A stretch of 64,000 bases of DNA from Paracrocinitomix sp040880585 (GCA_040880585.1 JBBDID010000021.1:81115-145114), one strand, 5' to 3'; shown: positions 53,249 through 63,425, numbered from the stretch's first letter. Notes: generated by a model not told the origin, from the letters alone. Numbers and translations: made by a program.

Positions 53249-53954
53249 ACTGGCTTATGTCACCGGATCCTCAAGAGGGGTGGGACAAGCGCTTGTGGAG
53301 CTGCTGCTGAAAAAAGGGTTTCATGTAATTGGTTTATCGAGAACCAATCAACTGGAGGCCAAAAATTTCACCTTTATAGAATTGGATCTCTCCGATCTAT
53401 CGAAAGTGAAAAAATTTGATTTTTCAATGCTTGCAAAGCAGGTAATTTTGGTCAATAATGGAGGCGTTTTGGGGGAGGTTGCTCCCGTTGGTGATGTGAG
53501 TAACGAGAGCATTGAGAAAACCATGAAGGTGAATACGCTTGCTCCACAGATCCTGATGAATAATTTTGTAAAGTCTTTTCGTGAACAATCCGGCAATTTT
53601 CATATTTTAAACATCAGTTCAGGTGCAGGAAAACGACCGGTACCCTCCTGGGCCACCTACTGTGCGTCAAAAGCAGCATTGGATCTGTTTTCTGAGACCC
53701 TGGCTGAAGAATTACAATGGGAAGAGAAAGAAAATTGGCACGTACACTCTTGTGCCCCCGGAGTGGTGGACACCAAAATGCAGGATGAAATACGTTCTGT
53801 TTCTGAAGCTAAGTTTAGAGATGTGGAGCGATTTAAAGCACTAAAAACCAACAATGAACTACTCTCTCCTCAAACAGTTGCAGAGAAATTGTATCAAATT
53901 ATAGAGCATCCGGAAAAATTTAAAGAAGTAATTATTTCCGTAAGGGAACTGTGA
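53229..53954 (+). CDS. Short-chain dehydrogenase/reductase, sepiapterin-reductase-like
   Basis: 241 residues. The NADP-binding motif TGSSRGVGQAL (about 12-22), LVNNGGVLG, the catalytic serine in NISSGAGKR and the YCASK motif (Tyr and Lys) are all present, with PGVVDTKM after it. The general pattern is that of sepiapterin/benzil reductases (YueD type). Substrate unknown. It starts inside the 3' end of the rhodanese gene and so is translated from the same message. Confidence 0.85.
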   Translation: MTVQHNKLAYVTGSSRGVGQALVELLLKKGFHVIGLSRTNQLEAKNFTFIELDLSDLSKVKKFDFSMLAKQVILVNNGGVLGEVAPVGDVSNESIEKTMKVNTLAPQILMNNFVKSFREQSGNFHILNISSGAGKRPVPSWATYCASKAALDLFSETLAEELQWEEKENWHVHSCAPGVVDTKMQDEIRSVSEAKFRDVERFKALKTNNELLSPQTVAEKLYQIIEHPEKFKEVIISVREL

Positions 53955-54127
53955 ATCCACTTAAAACGTTTTTCTTCCGTTTGACACTCTACAGGATAAA
54001 TAATTCACCCCTTTCACTACCTTGTGCTTGACTGTTTGCCATAATTGTGGTAAATTGTACAATCAACTATGTTAAACCGCAATTCAGAAAGTCACTGAAA
54101 TCTGAAGAGCAACCATGAAAAAAACAG

Positions 54128-56287
54128 ATGAATAAACTTTTACTCTCCTTGGTAATTTTACTGAGCATTTCTTCTTATTCACAAGAAGTAAATCATCAAA
54201 ATCACACACATTACGGACCTGAAAATCCGGATTATTGTGCAAATAATATCGTCCGTGATAGAGTGTTTGAAGAACATCCTGAACTAGCTGTTCAGGACAG
54301 TATAGACCGTGCCAATTTCGAAATCGAATACCGGCAGTATTTGCAAGAGTACGATCCAAATGCACGATCTACTTATGTGATTCCGGTGGTCGTTCACATC
54401 TGCCACTTAGGTGGGGTAGACAATATTTCTGATGAGCAAGTATATGACGCTATTGAGAAGTTGAACGCAGATTTTAGTGCAACCAACAGTGATGTGGGAA
54501 ACACCGTGTCGCCTTTTGATGCTATTGTTAGTGATGCCGATATTGAATTTAGATTAGCTACTAAAGACCCGAATGGTATTTGTCATCCGGGAATAACCAG
54601 AACATATACTGAAAACACCGTACATGACGGCGACAATGATTTAGTGGCAGATGTTTATAATGAACACGGTAACTGGCCACAAAATAGATATATGAATGTG
54701 TTTGTTTGTCAAGATCCGGCTGGAGCAGCAGGATACACCAATAATCCGGCCAACTGGTATAGCGCAACCGGTATGGGGGGAAGTATTTATATGCGGCACG
54801 ACTATATGGGTACAATAGGTACCGGTAGCAACACGGCTCGTCATACTTTATCACATGAGGTGGGACATTGGTTAAACTTATCCCACTGTTGGGGCAGCAA
54901 CAACAATCCCGGTCAATCCGGAGCATGTAGCGAAGATGATTATGTGGATGACACCCCCCGTACTATCGGATGGACAATTTGTGATATAGATGGAAATACT
55001 TGCAGCAATGATGATACAGATGGGTATTGGACTTCTGATGTGATTGATAATGTGCAGAATATCATGGAATATTCTTATTGTTCTACCATGTTTACGCAAG
55101 GGCAAGCTGCTAGAATGCACACAGCGCTAAATAGCTCAACAGCACAACGAAATAATTTATGGACAGCTTCTAATTTGGCAGCAACAGGTACAGATGGCCC
55201 CGGCGATTTATGCGAAGCGAAATTTTCTTCAAACACACGCGCCATTTGTGTGGGGCAATCGGTAGAGTTTACGGATGAATCGTACCACAATGTAGTTGGT
55301 AGATCATGGTCTTTTAATGGAGGGTCACCTGCCACATCAACGGCTATTGACCCTGTGGTTACCTATAACACACCAGGGGTATATGCCGTCACTTTAGACG
55401 TTACAGACGGAACAGCCAATCAATCGACAACCGTAAACGAATACATTGTTGTTTTATCCGATCCGGGTGAAATAGTTCCCTATTCTGAAGGGTTTGAAGA
55501 TCTCTCAGCTGTTCCCGACAACCTCAATTGGATGATCTTTGATGAAAGTGAAAACGGAAGTTGGGAGTTGACCACAGCACTAGGAGCAAGTGGCTCACCA
55601 AGCTGTGCAGTACTTGCCAATTACGGAGTGAATGACGGATCTATAGATGAATTGATTTCAGCACCTATTGACCTGAGCAATGTGGATGGAAGTGATCCTA
55701 TCATCTTTAATTTTGAATATGCCTACCGAAAAGTTGATGCTTCGGATGATGAGTGGTTGCAATTCTATATTTCAAAAGACTGTGGAGAAACCTGGGTATT
55801 ACGAAAAAATTTACACGGGGATGGTTTGAGTGAAGTTACAGCCAGCACAAGTTATGTTCCGGTAGGTTCCGGAGATTGGTATTCTGTTGATGTTACCAAT
55901 ATCGGCTCTGATTATTACGTATCCAACTTCAGATTTAAGTTTGTATTTGAAAATGACGGAGGAAACAATCTTTATATTGACAACATCAACTTGTATCCGG
56001 CTTCTATGACCGGAATCATTGAGCAAGATAAGGTCAAATCCCTTACTGTTTATCCAAACCCAACAAATGGTACGACTTATTTAAAACTAAATGCGAAGAG
56101 TGATCAGGAATATGCGATACGACTGCTTTCTGCCTTAGGTCAGGAAGTGAGTACTATTCATCAGGGAAATCTAGCAGAAGGAGTCAATAAAATTGAATTG
56201 AGTACAGATCATCTTGCAAAAGGAATTTATATTATTGAAGTAAAAAGTGAAGGACAATTGCAAACTGTAAAACTAATTAAGAAATAA
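54128..56287 (+). CDS. T9SS-secreted M43 (cytophagalysin) zinc metalloprotease 1
   Basis: 719 residues. Signal peptide about 1-18; propeptide; M43 catalytic domain at about 80-340 with the zinc site HEVGHWLNLSH (about 242-252) and Met-turn NIMEYSYCSTMF. A PKD-type domain (about 350-435: VEFTDESYHNVVGRSWSFNG, PGVYAVTLDV), a choice-of-anchor-J-like beta-sandwich (about 440-630) and a type A T9SS sorting domain from VYPNPTNGTTYL to the end follow. A secreted or surface protease for extracellular protein. A close paralogue lies 11 bp downstream. Confidence 0.92.
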   Translation: MNKLLLSLVILLSISSYSQEVNHQNHTHYGPENPDYCANNIVRDRVFEEHPELAVQDSIDRANFEIEYRQYLQEYDPNARSTYVIPVVVHICHLGGVDNISDEQVYDAIEKLNADFSATNSDVGNTVSPFDAIVSDADIEFRLATKDPNGICHPGITRTYTENTVHDGDNDLVADVYNEHGNWPQNRYMNVFVCQDPAGAAGYTNNPANWYSATGMGGSIYMRHDYMGTIGTGSNTARHTLSHEVGHWLNLSHCWGSNNNPGQSGACSEDDYVDDTPRTIGWTICDIDGNTCSNDDTDGYWTSDVIDNVQNIMEYSYCSTMFTQGQAARMHTALNSSTAQRNNLWTASNLAATGTDGPGDLCEAKFSSNTRAICVGQSVEFTDESYHNVVGRSWSFNGGSPATSTAIDPVVTYNTPGVYAVTLDVTDGTANQSTTVNEYIVVLSDPGEIVPYSEGFEDLSAVPDNLNWMIFDESENGSWELTTALGASGSPSCAVLANYGVNDGSIDELISAPIDLSNVDGSDPIIFNFEYAYRKVDASDDEWLQFYISKDCGETWVLRKNLHGDGLSEVTASTSYVPVGSGDWYSVDVTNIGSDYYVSNFRFKFVFENDGGNNLYIDNINLYPASMTGIIEQDKVKSLTVYPNPTNGTTYLKLNAKSDQEYAIRLLSALGQEVSTIHQGNLAEGVNKIELSTDHLAKGIYIIEVKSEGQLQTVKLIKK

Positions 56288-56298
56288 AATCTACCTCC

Positions 56299-58410
56299 AT
56301 GAAAAAAATAATAACACTTACTCTAATGACTTTTCTGTTGACACCATTACTGGCACAGGAAAATGGCGTCTGCGGATTTGATGAACACAATGAAAGGTTG
56401 CTGAATTTAAATCCGGGCGCAGAACAAGAAATTCATCAAGCAATTATGCGGGCAAAGAGTGCTGCCAGTTCAATGAACGATCGGGCAGTAATCGGCATTG
56501 TTCCTGTTGTTGTCCATGTGATACATGATGGAGGCCCGTCCAATATTACTTATGATCAAATTTTATCGGGAATTCAAGTCCTTAATGAAGATTACCAAAA
56601 AATGAATGCAGACACAGGAAGTGTACGTAATACAGCAGATGCTCCTTTTGAAGCGGTTGCAGCAGACTCAGAAATACAATTTGAATTGGCAAAAATTGAC
56701 CCCAATGGGCAGTGCACCAATGGAGTACAAAGGCGCTATAACCCTGAGGCCGGAGTGAACGCAGATGATGGTGTTAAATTTTACAGCTCAGGAGGATTGG
56801 ATGCCTGGCCCAGAGATTCATACCTTAATATTTGGGTAGTTACTTCAATTGACGGTTCAGGAGGAGGAACAACTTTGGGCTATGCACAGTTCCCTTATTT
56901 TGGAGCTGCAAATACGTACGGCGTAGTGATTCGTCATGATCGTATGGGAAATACAGGTACGGCAACTTCAAATGACCGAACATTAACGCATGAATTGGGT
57001 CATTGTTTTGGTTTGCTTCACACCTTTCAAGATGGCTGCTCTACTTCAGATTGTTCAGCCGGAGGAGATTATTGTTGTGATACACCACCGGTAAGCGAAG
57101 CACAATGGTCTTGTTCTACTTCACAAAACACCTGTACTGGAATTCCTACCAATGATCATTATGGATTTGATGCCTATGACCAATTTGAAAATTATATGAG
57201 CTACAGCCCTTGTCAATATATGTTTTCTGAAGATCAAAGGGATATTATGCAAGGTAATTTTACCGGAATTGGATTTATGCAGGATTTAATTTCTCCTGCC
57301 AATGCTACTGCTACAGGTGTAGGATCTCCAGCTCAGTTGTGTAAAGCTGAATTCTCATCAACACGCACGGTTATTTGTCAAGGTCAAACAGTGGATTATT
57401 CAGATGAATCTTATTTCAATGTAACGGACAGAACCTGGACTTTTGATGGCGGTACACCAGCCACTTCTAATGACCCCAATCCGGTTGTAACATATAATAC
57501 ACCGGGCGTATATAGTGTTACGCTTGAAGCTACAGATGGAACTGGCGTGGTATCAACTATTGAAACGGATTATGTTACAGTGTTAGCTGGTCCGGGAGAA
57601 TCAATTCCGTATATAGAGAGTTTTGAAGAATACACCTCTCTTCCAGACAATGAGAATTGGTTGATTGAAAATGAAGATGGGGGGCAAACCTTTGTAATTC
57701 AGTCTGGATTTGGTGCTAGTGGAGACCAATGTATAAAATTGGCAAATTTTGGATTAACCAATCAATCAAAAGACCATTTAGTATCCGGAACAATTGATTT
57801 AAGTGGAGTAGATCCCGCAGACGATATTATTTTTACATTTAAGTATGCCTATCGTAAGCGTTTAACTGCAAATGATGAGTGGTTGCGTTTCTTTATCTCA
57901 GGAGACTGTGGTCAATCCTGGACATTGAGAAAAAATATTCATGGTGATGACTTAAGTGATCAGACACAAACAACAGCTTTTACACCTACTGAAGATGACT
58001 GGGTAGAGGTAGAGATCACAAATATTAATTCAGCCTTTTACATTGATAATTTCAGGTTTAAATTAGAGTTTGAAAATGACAATGGAAACAACATCTATTT
58101 GGATGATATCAATATTTCTTCGGGAGCTATGGCAAGCCTAATTGAAGATCCAATTGCAGATAATCTCAGTGTCTATCCAAACCCCGTTAATAATCAAATG
58201 GAAATCAAGATGGATGTTTACGATACAGCAGATTATACAATTACTTTGACAAATGCATTGGGTCAGCAGCTGGCGATTGTTTATCAGGGGGAGATTGTCT
58301 CCGGGCAAACAAAAATTATTTATGATACTTCTGAACTTCCGGCGGGGATGTACTTTTTGAATATTGAAGCGAATGGAAGTATGGAAACAACCAAGGTGAT
58401 AAAGCAATAA
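56299..58410 (+). CDS. T9SS-secreted M43 zinc metalloprotease 2
   Basis: 703 residues, paralogue of the preceding gene with the same order of domains: signal peptide, M43 domain with zinc site HELGHCFGLLH (about 231-241) and Met-turn NYMSYSPCQYMF, PKD domain (PGVYSVTLEATDG), beta-sandwich (IPYIESFEEYTSLPDNENW) and T9SS sorting domain (VYPNPVNNQMEIK). The C-terminal domains are more alike between the two than the catalytic domains, so specificity probably differs. Terminator follows directly. Confidence 0.92.
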   Translation: MKKIITLTLMTFLLTPLLAQENGVCGFDEHNERLLNLNPGAEQEIHQAIMRAKSAASSMNDRAVIGIVPVVVHVIHDGGPSNITYDQILSGIQVLNEDYQKMNADTGSVRNTADAPFEAVAADSEIQFELAKIDPNGQCTNGVQRRYNPEAGVNADDGVKFYSSGGLDAWPRDSYLNIWVVTSIDGSGGGTTLGYAQFPYFGAANTYGVVIRHDRMGNTGTATSNDRTLTHELGHCFGLLHTFQDGCSTSDCSAGGDYCCDTPPVSEAQWSCSTSQNTCTGIPTNDHYGFDAYDQFENYMSYSPCQYMFSEDQRDIMQGNFTGIGFMQDLISPANATATGVGSPAQLCKAEFSSTRTVICQGQTVDYSDESYFNVTDRTWTFDGGTPATSNDPNPVVTYNTPGVYSVTLEATDGTGVVSTIETDYVTVLAGPGESIPYIESFEEYTSLPDNENWLIENEDGGQTFVIQSGFGASGDQCIKLANFGLTNQSKDHLVSGTIDLSGVDPADDIIFTFKYAYRKRLTANDEWLRFFISGDCGQSWTLRKNIHGDDLSDQTQTTAFTPTEDDWVEVEITNINSAFYIDNFRFKLEFENDNGNNIYLDDINISSGAMASLIEDPIADNLSVYPNPVNNQMEIKMDVYDTADYTITLTNALGQQLAIVYQGEIVSGQTKIIYDTSELPAGMYFLNIEANGSMETTKVIKQ

Positions 58411-58432
58411 TATCTTTGAAAACAGCAAAAAG

Positions 58433-58467
58433 ATCCGGACACTTTCCTGTGCATCCGGATTTTTTTG
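58433..58467 (+). terminator. Rho-independent terminator of the metalloprotease operon
   Basis: Stem ATCCGGACAC / GTGcATCCGGAT (one bulge) with a short loop and a run of seven T, 23 bases after the stop. Confidence 0.85.
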
Positions 58468-58580
58468 TTCAATTCAGTTGAAAAGTGATAGGAATGATAA
58501 TTCGCATAGTGGTTAAGCGACCACACTAGCCGCCCCTGACTTCGACACTGGGACACCCTAAATTAGGTCTTTTCAGTCAG

Positions 58581-58672
58581 CCTGCGGTTGCAGTTTGGCA
58601 ACAAACTCCGTCAGGGTTCAAAACCCCTGACGGAGTTGCCATGCATGGCAACGCAAAGCTGCAATACGCAGG
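58581..58672. repeat. Nested palindromic element (REP/MITE-like)
   Basis: Imperfect outer arms CCTGCGgTTGCAG / CTGCAAtaCGCAGG enclose a hairpin AACTCCGTCAGGG / CCCTGACGGAGTT and a perfect 18-base palindrome GTTGCCATGCATGGCAAC. It sits in the 507-bp gap 58411-58917, where apart from this and the terminator I see nothing coding. Confidence 0.6.
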
Positions 58673-58917
58673 GGCAAATAACCCCCTTTGGATCATTAGA
58701 AAATAATCTGAATTAACCCGGATTATTCGTGAAACTTGTATTCCCTTTTAAGGAAAAAGAAGTGAGTAATAACAACCAATGATTTCACAAATCAAATATA
58801 AGTATAAGCTGTGAAAAAGAAAGATCAAAAGAAACGTAAATTTTTCATAGATAGCTGAAAATAAAAAATCCATCTACTTTGGAGTGATGGATTACCTATT
58901 ATCAAAAGAAATCAATT

Positions 58918-59196
58918 TTACTTACCGTCTTCTTCTTCTTCGAAATCTTCGTCTTCATCCGGGTCTACAATGTTACCATCCTCGTCAAAATCCGGGTCTT
59001 CATCCGGATCTTTAACTCCATCAAAATCAGTGGTGGGAATGTCAGTACTTCCCTTTGTGCCGTTGTTATGAAAACAATCACCACCATCACTAGTCGTTTG
59101 GTCTTTTGTGAAAAACGGCTTAATCTCTTCTTTCTCACAAGAAGAAATCCCTATAATTAGGGCGATTACAAATGATATGTAGACTATTCTTTTCAT
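58918..59196 (-). CDS. Small acidic lipoprotein
   Basis: 92 residues. Signal with lipobox IGISSC (cysteine near residue 20). The mature part carries about 35 Asp/Glu in the last 45 residues (DPDEDPDFDEDGNIV and an EEE tail), which could bind calcium or other cations. No family recognised. It has its own good promoter. Confidence 0.6.
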   Translation of the reverse strand: MKRIVYISFVIALIIGISSCEKEEIKPFFTKDQTTSDGGDCFHNNGTKGSTDIPTTDFDGVKDPDEDPDFDEDGNIVDPDEDEDFEEEEDGK

Positions 59197-59227
59197 TTTT
59201 TTATACTGAAATGTACACAGTCACTAA

Positions 59228-59258
59228 CAAATATACCATAATAATAGTCTTAAAACAA
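59228..59258 (-). promoter_or_regulatory. Promoter of the acidic lipoprotein gene
   Basis: Minus-strand -33 TTG (59256-59258) and -7 TATATTTG (59228-59235), separated by 20 bases, 31 bases before the ATG. Both elements match the Bacteroidota consensus. Confidence 0.6.
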
Positions 59259-59276
59259 GAAATTTAACATTTTTTT

Positions 59277-62243
59277 TTATCCGTCGGGGTTTAGATTCAT
59301 CCCCATCTTTATAATTACTTTGGTTCCAATGGGCTTACCGCTTGTGTCATTTAGTTGATAAGGACCAATAATCATGAGATGGTCTCCGGTAAGTTTTCGC
59401 AACAATTCAATCCGCCTATTTGTGATTTCCATCCCTTTAGAATCGTGATCTCCGGTCATGGGATCTTTTTTTCTTTGAAGGGTGCTGTCTATTCCAACCC
59501 CGTCATCAGAAACTTCAAAAACCACATCTCCCAATTCTTTAAAAATATTGATGTGAATCTTTCCCATTCTGTCTTCTAACGGAAGTACACCATGAATAAT
59601 TGAATTTTCTACAAAAGGTTGCAGAATCATACTCGGAATCTCAATTTCTTCTGTGTCTAAATCTGCTGCTACATTGATTTCGTAATCAAATTTTTCCTGA
59701 AAACGCATTTTTTCCAAAGAAAGGTACAATTGGATGCGTTCAATTTCTTCTTGAAGACTAACAATAAAATTGTTAGATGTAGAACTGTCCAGGTTTTTTC
59801 GGATCAATTTGGCAAAACTAGATAAATATTTATTCGCACTCAACTTATCTGAGCTATTGATGAAATACTGTATGGAGTTCAAAGAATTAAAAATGAAATG
59901 ACGATTCATAGAAGCATTCAGGGATTGTTGCTCTAAAAACAACAAACGGTTTTTATAACCTAACTTTTCGTTTTCCTGTTTCTGTTTTATCGCCTTTATG
60001 CGCACTTGAAAAATCAATAGGATAAGTAAAAAACCGAACAGGGAAAGTGAAATGGTGAACCACCATGTTTTCCAAAAAGGAGGAAGCACGGTGATCTGAA
60101 TATGCTTTATCTCTGACCAGATAAAACTCTTATTGGTGGCCCTGACCTGAAATTCATATTCACCGGGAGCAACATCTGAATAGGTAGCGTATTTTGCCTG
60201 TGATAAAGGTGACCAGGAGTCGTGAGCCCCCACCAGTCGATACTCATATAAAACAGATTCAGGGTTTTTTAAGTTAATCCCTATAAAATCAAAAGTAAGG
60301 TGGTTTTGATTATAGGGAAGAGTAATGGCGTTGGGCACCTCCTTATTTGTTCCGTAAGAAACTTCAAAACGATCATAATCAAACCCTTCCATGAATAGTC
60401 GAATTCCGGTGAAATGGAGTTCAGGACTTTTAAAATCAAAAAGTATATGGTCAAGAGAAGGGTCGATTCGTGCAAGCCCTACAGAAGTTCCCACCCAAAT
60501 ATTTCCTGAATAATCTTCATACAAGGCATTGTGGTTAGATTCTAAATTGATCAGCCCTTCTGCGGTTCCGTATCGAAAAAGGCGGTAATCATATAAGTTT
60601 TGTTCATTCCCAGAAATGCGATAAACACCGCTCATGGTTGAAACCCAAATGTTATGATCCTTACTTTTGATCAGACCTAAAATAGTTTTTGATTTAAAAT
60701 CAGACCGGTCCAGGTCAAAAGGAACAACGCCATGCTCCGGAAGTTTTACATATAAACCATTCTCTGTCCCTATCCAAAGGTTTTTTCTGTCGTCAACCAC
60801 AACAGAGTTGATATTTGTTTCAGGGATTTTAATGGTGTCGATTTGTACAACACTGTTGGATGTGCTCATAGCGAACAAGCCATTTCTACTCGCCACGTAA
60901 AGAGTTCCGTTTTCAACATACAACTGGTTTATATTCATGTTTTTAGTTTCTTCCAAAAAATGTACATTCGTACCGTCATACCGATAAATTCCCGAAGTAC
61001 CCCCAAAATAATAGTGATTATTTTCAATGACAATACTTCTTATTTTGGCGTTTATTTCTTTACTTACCTTGTTTTCGGTGAGTTTACCATGTTCTAAACA
61101 ATGAACTCCCTTTGAGGTGCCTACCCAACATCTACCCTGCTTGTCTACAACAGTAGTCCATACGGAATTATCTTTTAAACCGTTTTTTTGATGGAGGTGA
61201 AACACATACTCTTTGTTGAAGTCAATTTCATTCAATCCCTCACGGTACGTACCAAAAACAAAAGTGCTATCGGGGTATTGGGAGATACTCATAACAATGT
61301 TTGAGCTCAAACCGTCTTCAACAGAAAATGAGGTGATTGATTTCCCTAAAAATTTTAATATACCATTGCCGTCAGTACCTAGCCAATAATTGTTTTCCCG
61401 ATCAATATAACTACAAATGAGACGTTCATTGATTAATCCATTTTCTTGCGTAAAATAGGTGATTCTTTCATTTGTGATTTCCACCCCCCCACTGATGGTA
61501 GAGCATAGAATCACTTCATCATGGACATACATGGATCTGATCCGATTAAAATCAAGGGGATATTGGTATAAACTATCTTTTTTTAAATGGTAATTCCACA
61601 CCCCTTCTCCAAAAGTTGAAAAAATGAGTTCATTGCGGATCATGTCCAGATCAGAAATGTTATACTGAAGGAAGCTGCTATCTTTAAAAGCAGTATAATT
61701 TGCTCCGTCAAAGGAGTAGATTCCGGTTTTTGTACCACAAACCAGCGTGTTATCATCCAAAATTTGTAGGGCTCGGATGTACAGGTTTTCAGCATCATCT
61801 TTAAATGGAATCTGTTCAAAATGATCGTCATTTAAAACATACAGACCGGTGTTGGTAGCGATAAATAATTTCCCCTGAAATTGATCTATATCATTGACTC
61901 GTAGGGGTTCTTTAAAAAAATAAGGAATGAATTTGTCCTCATCAAATCGGGCTAGCCCTTTAGGAGTACCCACCCACATGATTCGATCCTGATCAAAAAA
62001 TATTTTTTCAACTTTATTATCTGGAAGGCCGTTTCCCATGGAATAATTAGTAAAATCCAGCCCGTTAAATTTACTCAAGCCGGATTCTGTTCCGATCCAC
62101 AGATATCCCCATTCATCCTGTATAATTTCGTTGATTTGCGATTGTGCCAAACCGTCATCAACGGTATAATTGGTAAAGCTATACTGCTGTGTAAATCCGC
62201 TAAAAGCGAATAAAAGCGTTAAAAAAAGGAGAAATAACTTCAC
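59277..62243 (-). CDS. Propeller-type LytS-family sensor histidine kinase
   Basis: 988 residues. Signal peptide about 1-19; a periplasmic two-component-regulator propeller (about 20-640) of repeats such as GYLWIGTESGLSKFNG and NIWVGTSVGLARID; a Y_Y_Y domain (about 650-725); one transmembrane helix (about 728-750); a His_kinase domain with NRHFIFNSLNSIQYFI (about 785) and a HATPase_c with N-box PFVENSIIHGVLP and DDGVGID. The usual proline before the phospho-histidine (NPHF) is arginine here. Propeller kinases of this kind sense extracellular ligands, often glycans. The cognate LytTR regulator is immediately upstream with no gap. Confidence 0.93.
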   Translation of the reverse strand: MKLFLLFLTLLFAFSGFTQQYSFTNYTVDDGLAQSQINEIIQDEWGYLWIGTESGLSKFNGLDFTNYSMGNGLPDNKVEKIFFDQDRIMWVGTPKGLARFDEDKFIPYFFKEPLRVNDIDQFQGKLFIATNTGLYVLNDDHFEQIPFKDDAENLYIRALQILDDNTLVCGTKTGIYSFDGANYTAFKDSSFLQYNISDLDMIRNELIFSTFGEGVWNYHLKKDSLYQYPLDFNRIRSMYVHDEVILCSTISGGVEITNERITYFTQENGLINERLICSYIDRENNYWLGTDGNGILKFLGKSITSFSVEDGLSSNIVMSISQYPDSTFVFGTYREGLNEIDFNKEYVFHLHQKNGLKDNSVWTTVVDKQGRCWVGTSKGVHCLEHGKLTENKVSKEINAKIRSIVIENNHYYFGGTSGIYRYDGTNVHFLEETKNMNINQLYVENGTLYVASRNGLFAMSTSNSVVQIDTIKIPETNINSVVVDDRKNLWIGTENGLYVKLPEHGVVPFDLDRSDFKSKTILGLIKSKDHNIWVSTMSGVYRISGNEQNLYDYRLFRYGTAEGLINLESNHNALYEDYSGNIWVGTSVGLARIDPSLDHILFDFKSPELHFTGIRLFMEGFDYDRFEVSYGTNKEVPNAITLPYNQNHLTFDFIGINLKNPESVLYEYRLVGAHDSWSPLSQAKYATYSDVAPGEYEFQVRATNKSFIWSEIKHIQITVLPPFWKTWWFTISLSLFGFLLILLIFQVRIKAIKQKQENEKLGYKNRLLFLEQQSLNASMNRHFIFNSLNSIQYFINSSDKLSANKYLSSFAKLIRKNLDSSTSNNFIVSLQEEIERIQLYLSLEKMRFQEKFDYEINVAADLDTEEIEIPSMILQPFVENSIIHGVLPLEDRMGKIHINIFKELGDVVFEVSDDGVGIDSTLQRKKDPMTGDHDSKGMEITNRRIELLRKLTGDHLMIIGPYQLNDTSGKPIGTKVIIKMGMNLNPDG

Positions 62244-63020
62244 TTAAAGAGCTTTCAGTGTTTTAACGAAGGCAGAAACCCGATTTCTGGCTACCGATAA
62301 TAATTTCCCGTTTTTCAACACAGCAAAATGCCCATCTTCATGAAGATATTCTTTTAAATATTGCATATTGATGATATGTGATTTATGGATGCGATAAAAA
62401 ATACCGGGATTTAAAATGCCTTCATAGATCTTAAGCGTTCGGGTATCAAGATACCTTGTGCCATCATTAAAATATAGCACAGTGCAATTTCCGGAGGCCT
62501 CCAGGTATACAATATCTTCAATTTCAATGAGCTTTATTCCTTTTGTGTGACTGATGGCTACTTTATTCCCATACCCTTCAGATTGCATTGAGCTGGAAAG
62601 GTTTTTGATCGATTCAAAATACGTCTCAAAATTATCCGGGTGTTCAGTAAATGTGTTTTTTACCTGAATTACCCGATCAACAGCATCTTTCAAATCTTCA
62701 ATATCGATCGGTTTCAATACGTAATGAATAGCATTTGCCTGAAAAGCCCGTAAGGCATAATCTTTAAATGCTGTAACAAAAATAACCAGAAAATCTCGAT
62801 TCTCTAGCGATTCTAGTAATTCAAAACCTTCAGAGCCACTGGGCATACGAATATCTAAAAAAACGACATCCGGTTTTTTGTCTTCAATCAATGAGCGCGC
62901 CTCTTTTATTGTCCCGGCATCACCAATGATTTCAATTTCGGGACAGTAGTCCTCAAGTAGCATGCTCAAGTTTTTTCTGGCCAGGTCTTCGTCATCAACA
63001 ATTATAGCATTCAGCTTCAT
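62244..63020 (-). CDS. LytTR-family response regulator
   Basis: 258 residues. Receiver domain at about 4-125 with the acidic pair VDDED, the phospho-accepting aspartate in VVFLDIRMPSG (about residue 57) and the lysine in VLKPIDIEDL. LytTR DNA-binding domain at about 150-255 (IEDIVYLEASGNCTVLYF, FYRIHKSHIINMQYLKEY). It is co-transcribed with, and probably phosphorylated by, the propeller kinase encoded directly downstream. Target genes cannot be told from the sequence. Confidence 0.95.
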   Translation of the reverse strand: MKLNAIIVDDEDLARKNLSMLLEDYCPEIEIIGDAGTIKEARSLIEDKKPDVVFLDIRMPSGSEGFELLESLENRDFLVIFVTAFKDYALRAFQANAIHYVLKPIDIEDLKDAVDRVIQVKNTFTEHPDNFETYFESIKNLSSSMQSEGYGNKVAISHTKGIKLIEIEDIVYLEASGNCTVLYFNDGTRYLDTRTLKIYEGILNPGIFYRIHKSHIINMQYLKEYLHEDGHFAVLKNGKLLSVARNRVSAFVKTLKAL

Positions 63021-63370
63021 AAGTTGTGTTTTTCATCAAAAATTAGTCGTTATCAACAACAATGCTGCAAAGAACAGCTTGAAATTATTTTCAATTCAAA
63101 GTAAGCAGTTCATTACCATAACGGTAAATATAATCAATAATAGGCGATTGTCTGAAACCGAAGAATTCCATTTTTATACATTTCAATAAAAGAATCATGC
63201 TTTAGGGTTTTTTAACAAAGGAAAAGCAATATGTATCTAGTAACTTTAAGTATGAAAAAATCTAAAATTATGTTTATGATGAACAGTATACACTTTCCCA
63301 ATGCTAGTAAAATATGGATCTTTAACGATAACGGAAACTAGTCATTTGAGGGTCAAACCAATCATTTAAA
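63021..63370. other. Intergenic region upstream of the LytTR operon
   Basis: No gene, RNA gene or repeat found in this AT-rich 350-bp stretch. It should hold the promoter of the kinase/regulator pair, but no full TAnnTTTG box stands out on the minus strand. Confidence 0.5.
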
Positions 63371-63398
63371 AGAGGCTGTCTCAAAAGAGACAGCCTCT
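63371..63398 (-). terminator. Terminator of yqeY
   Basis: Perfect hairpin AGAGGCTGTCTC, AAAA loop, GAGACAGCCTCT. T-runs follow on both strands (TTTTTT on plus, TTTT on minus), so it can act in both directions. It lies 28 bases past the yqeY stop. Confidence 0.8.
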
Positions 63399-63425
63399 TT
63401 TTATTGTACTGATTTTTTGCTCGTT

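Noticed and set aside
63371..63404. Small RNA at the hairpin before yqeY's end
   Set aside because: Structure and position are fully explained by a bidirectional terminator.
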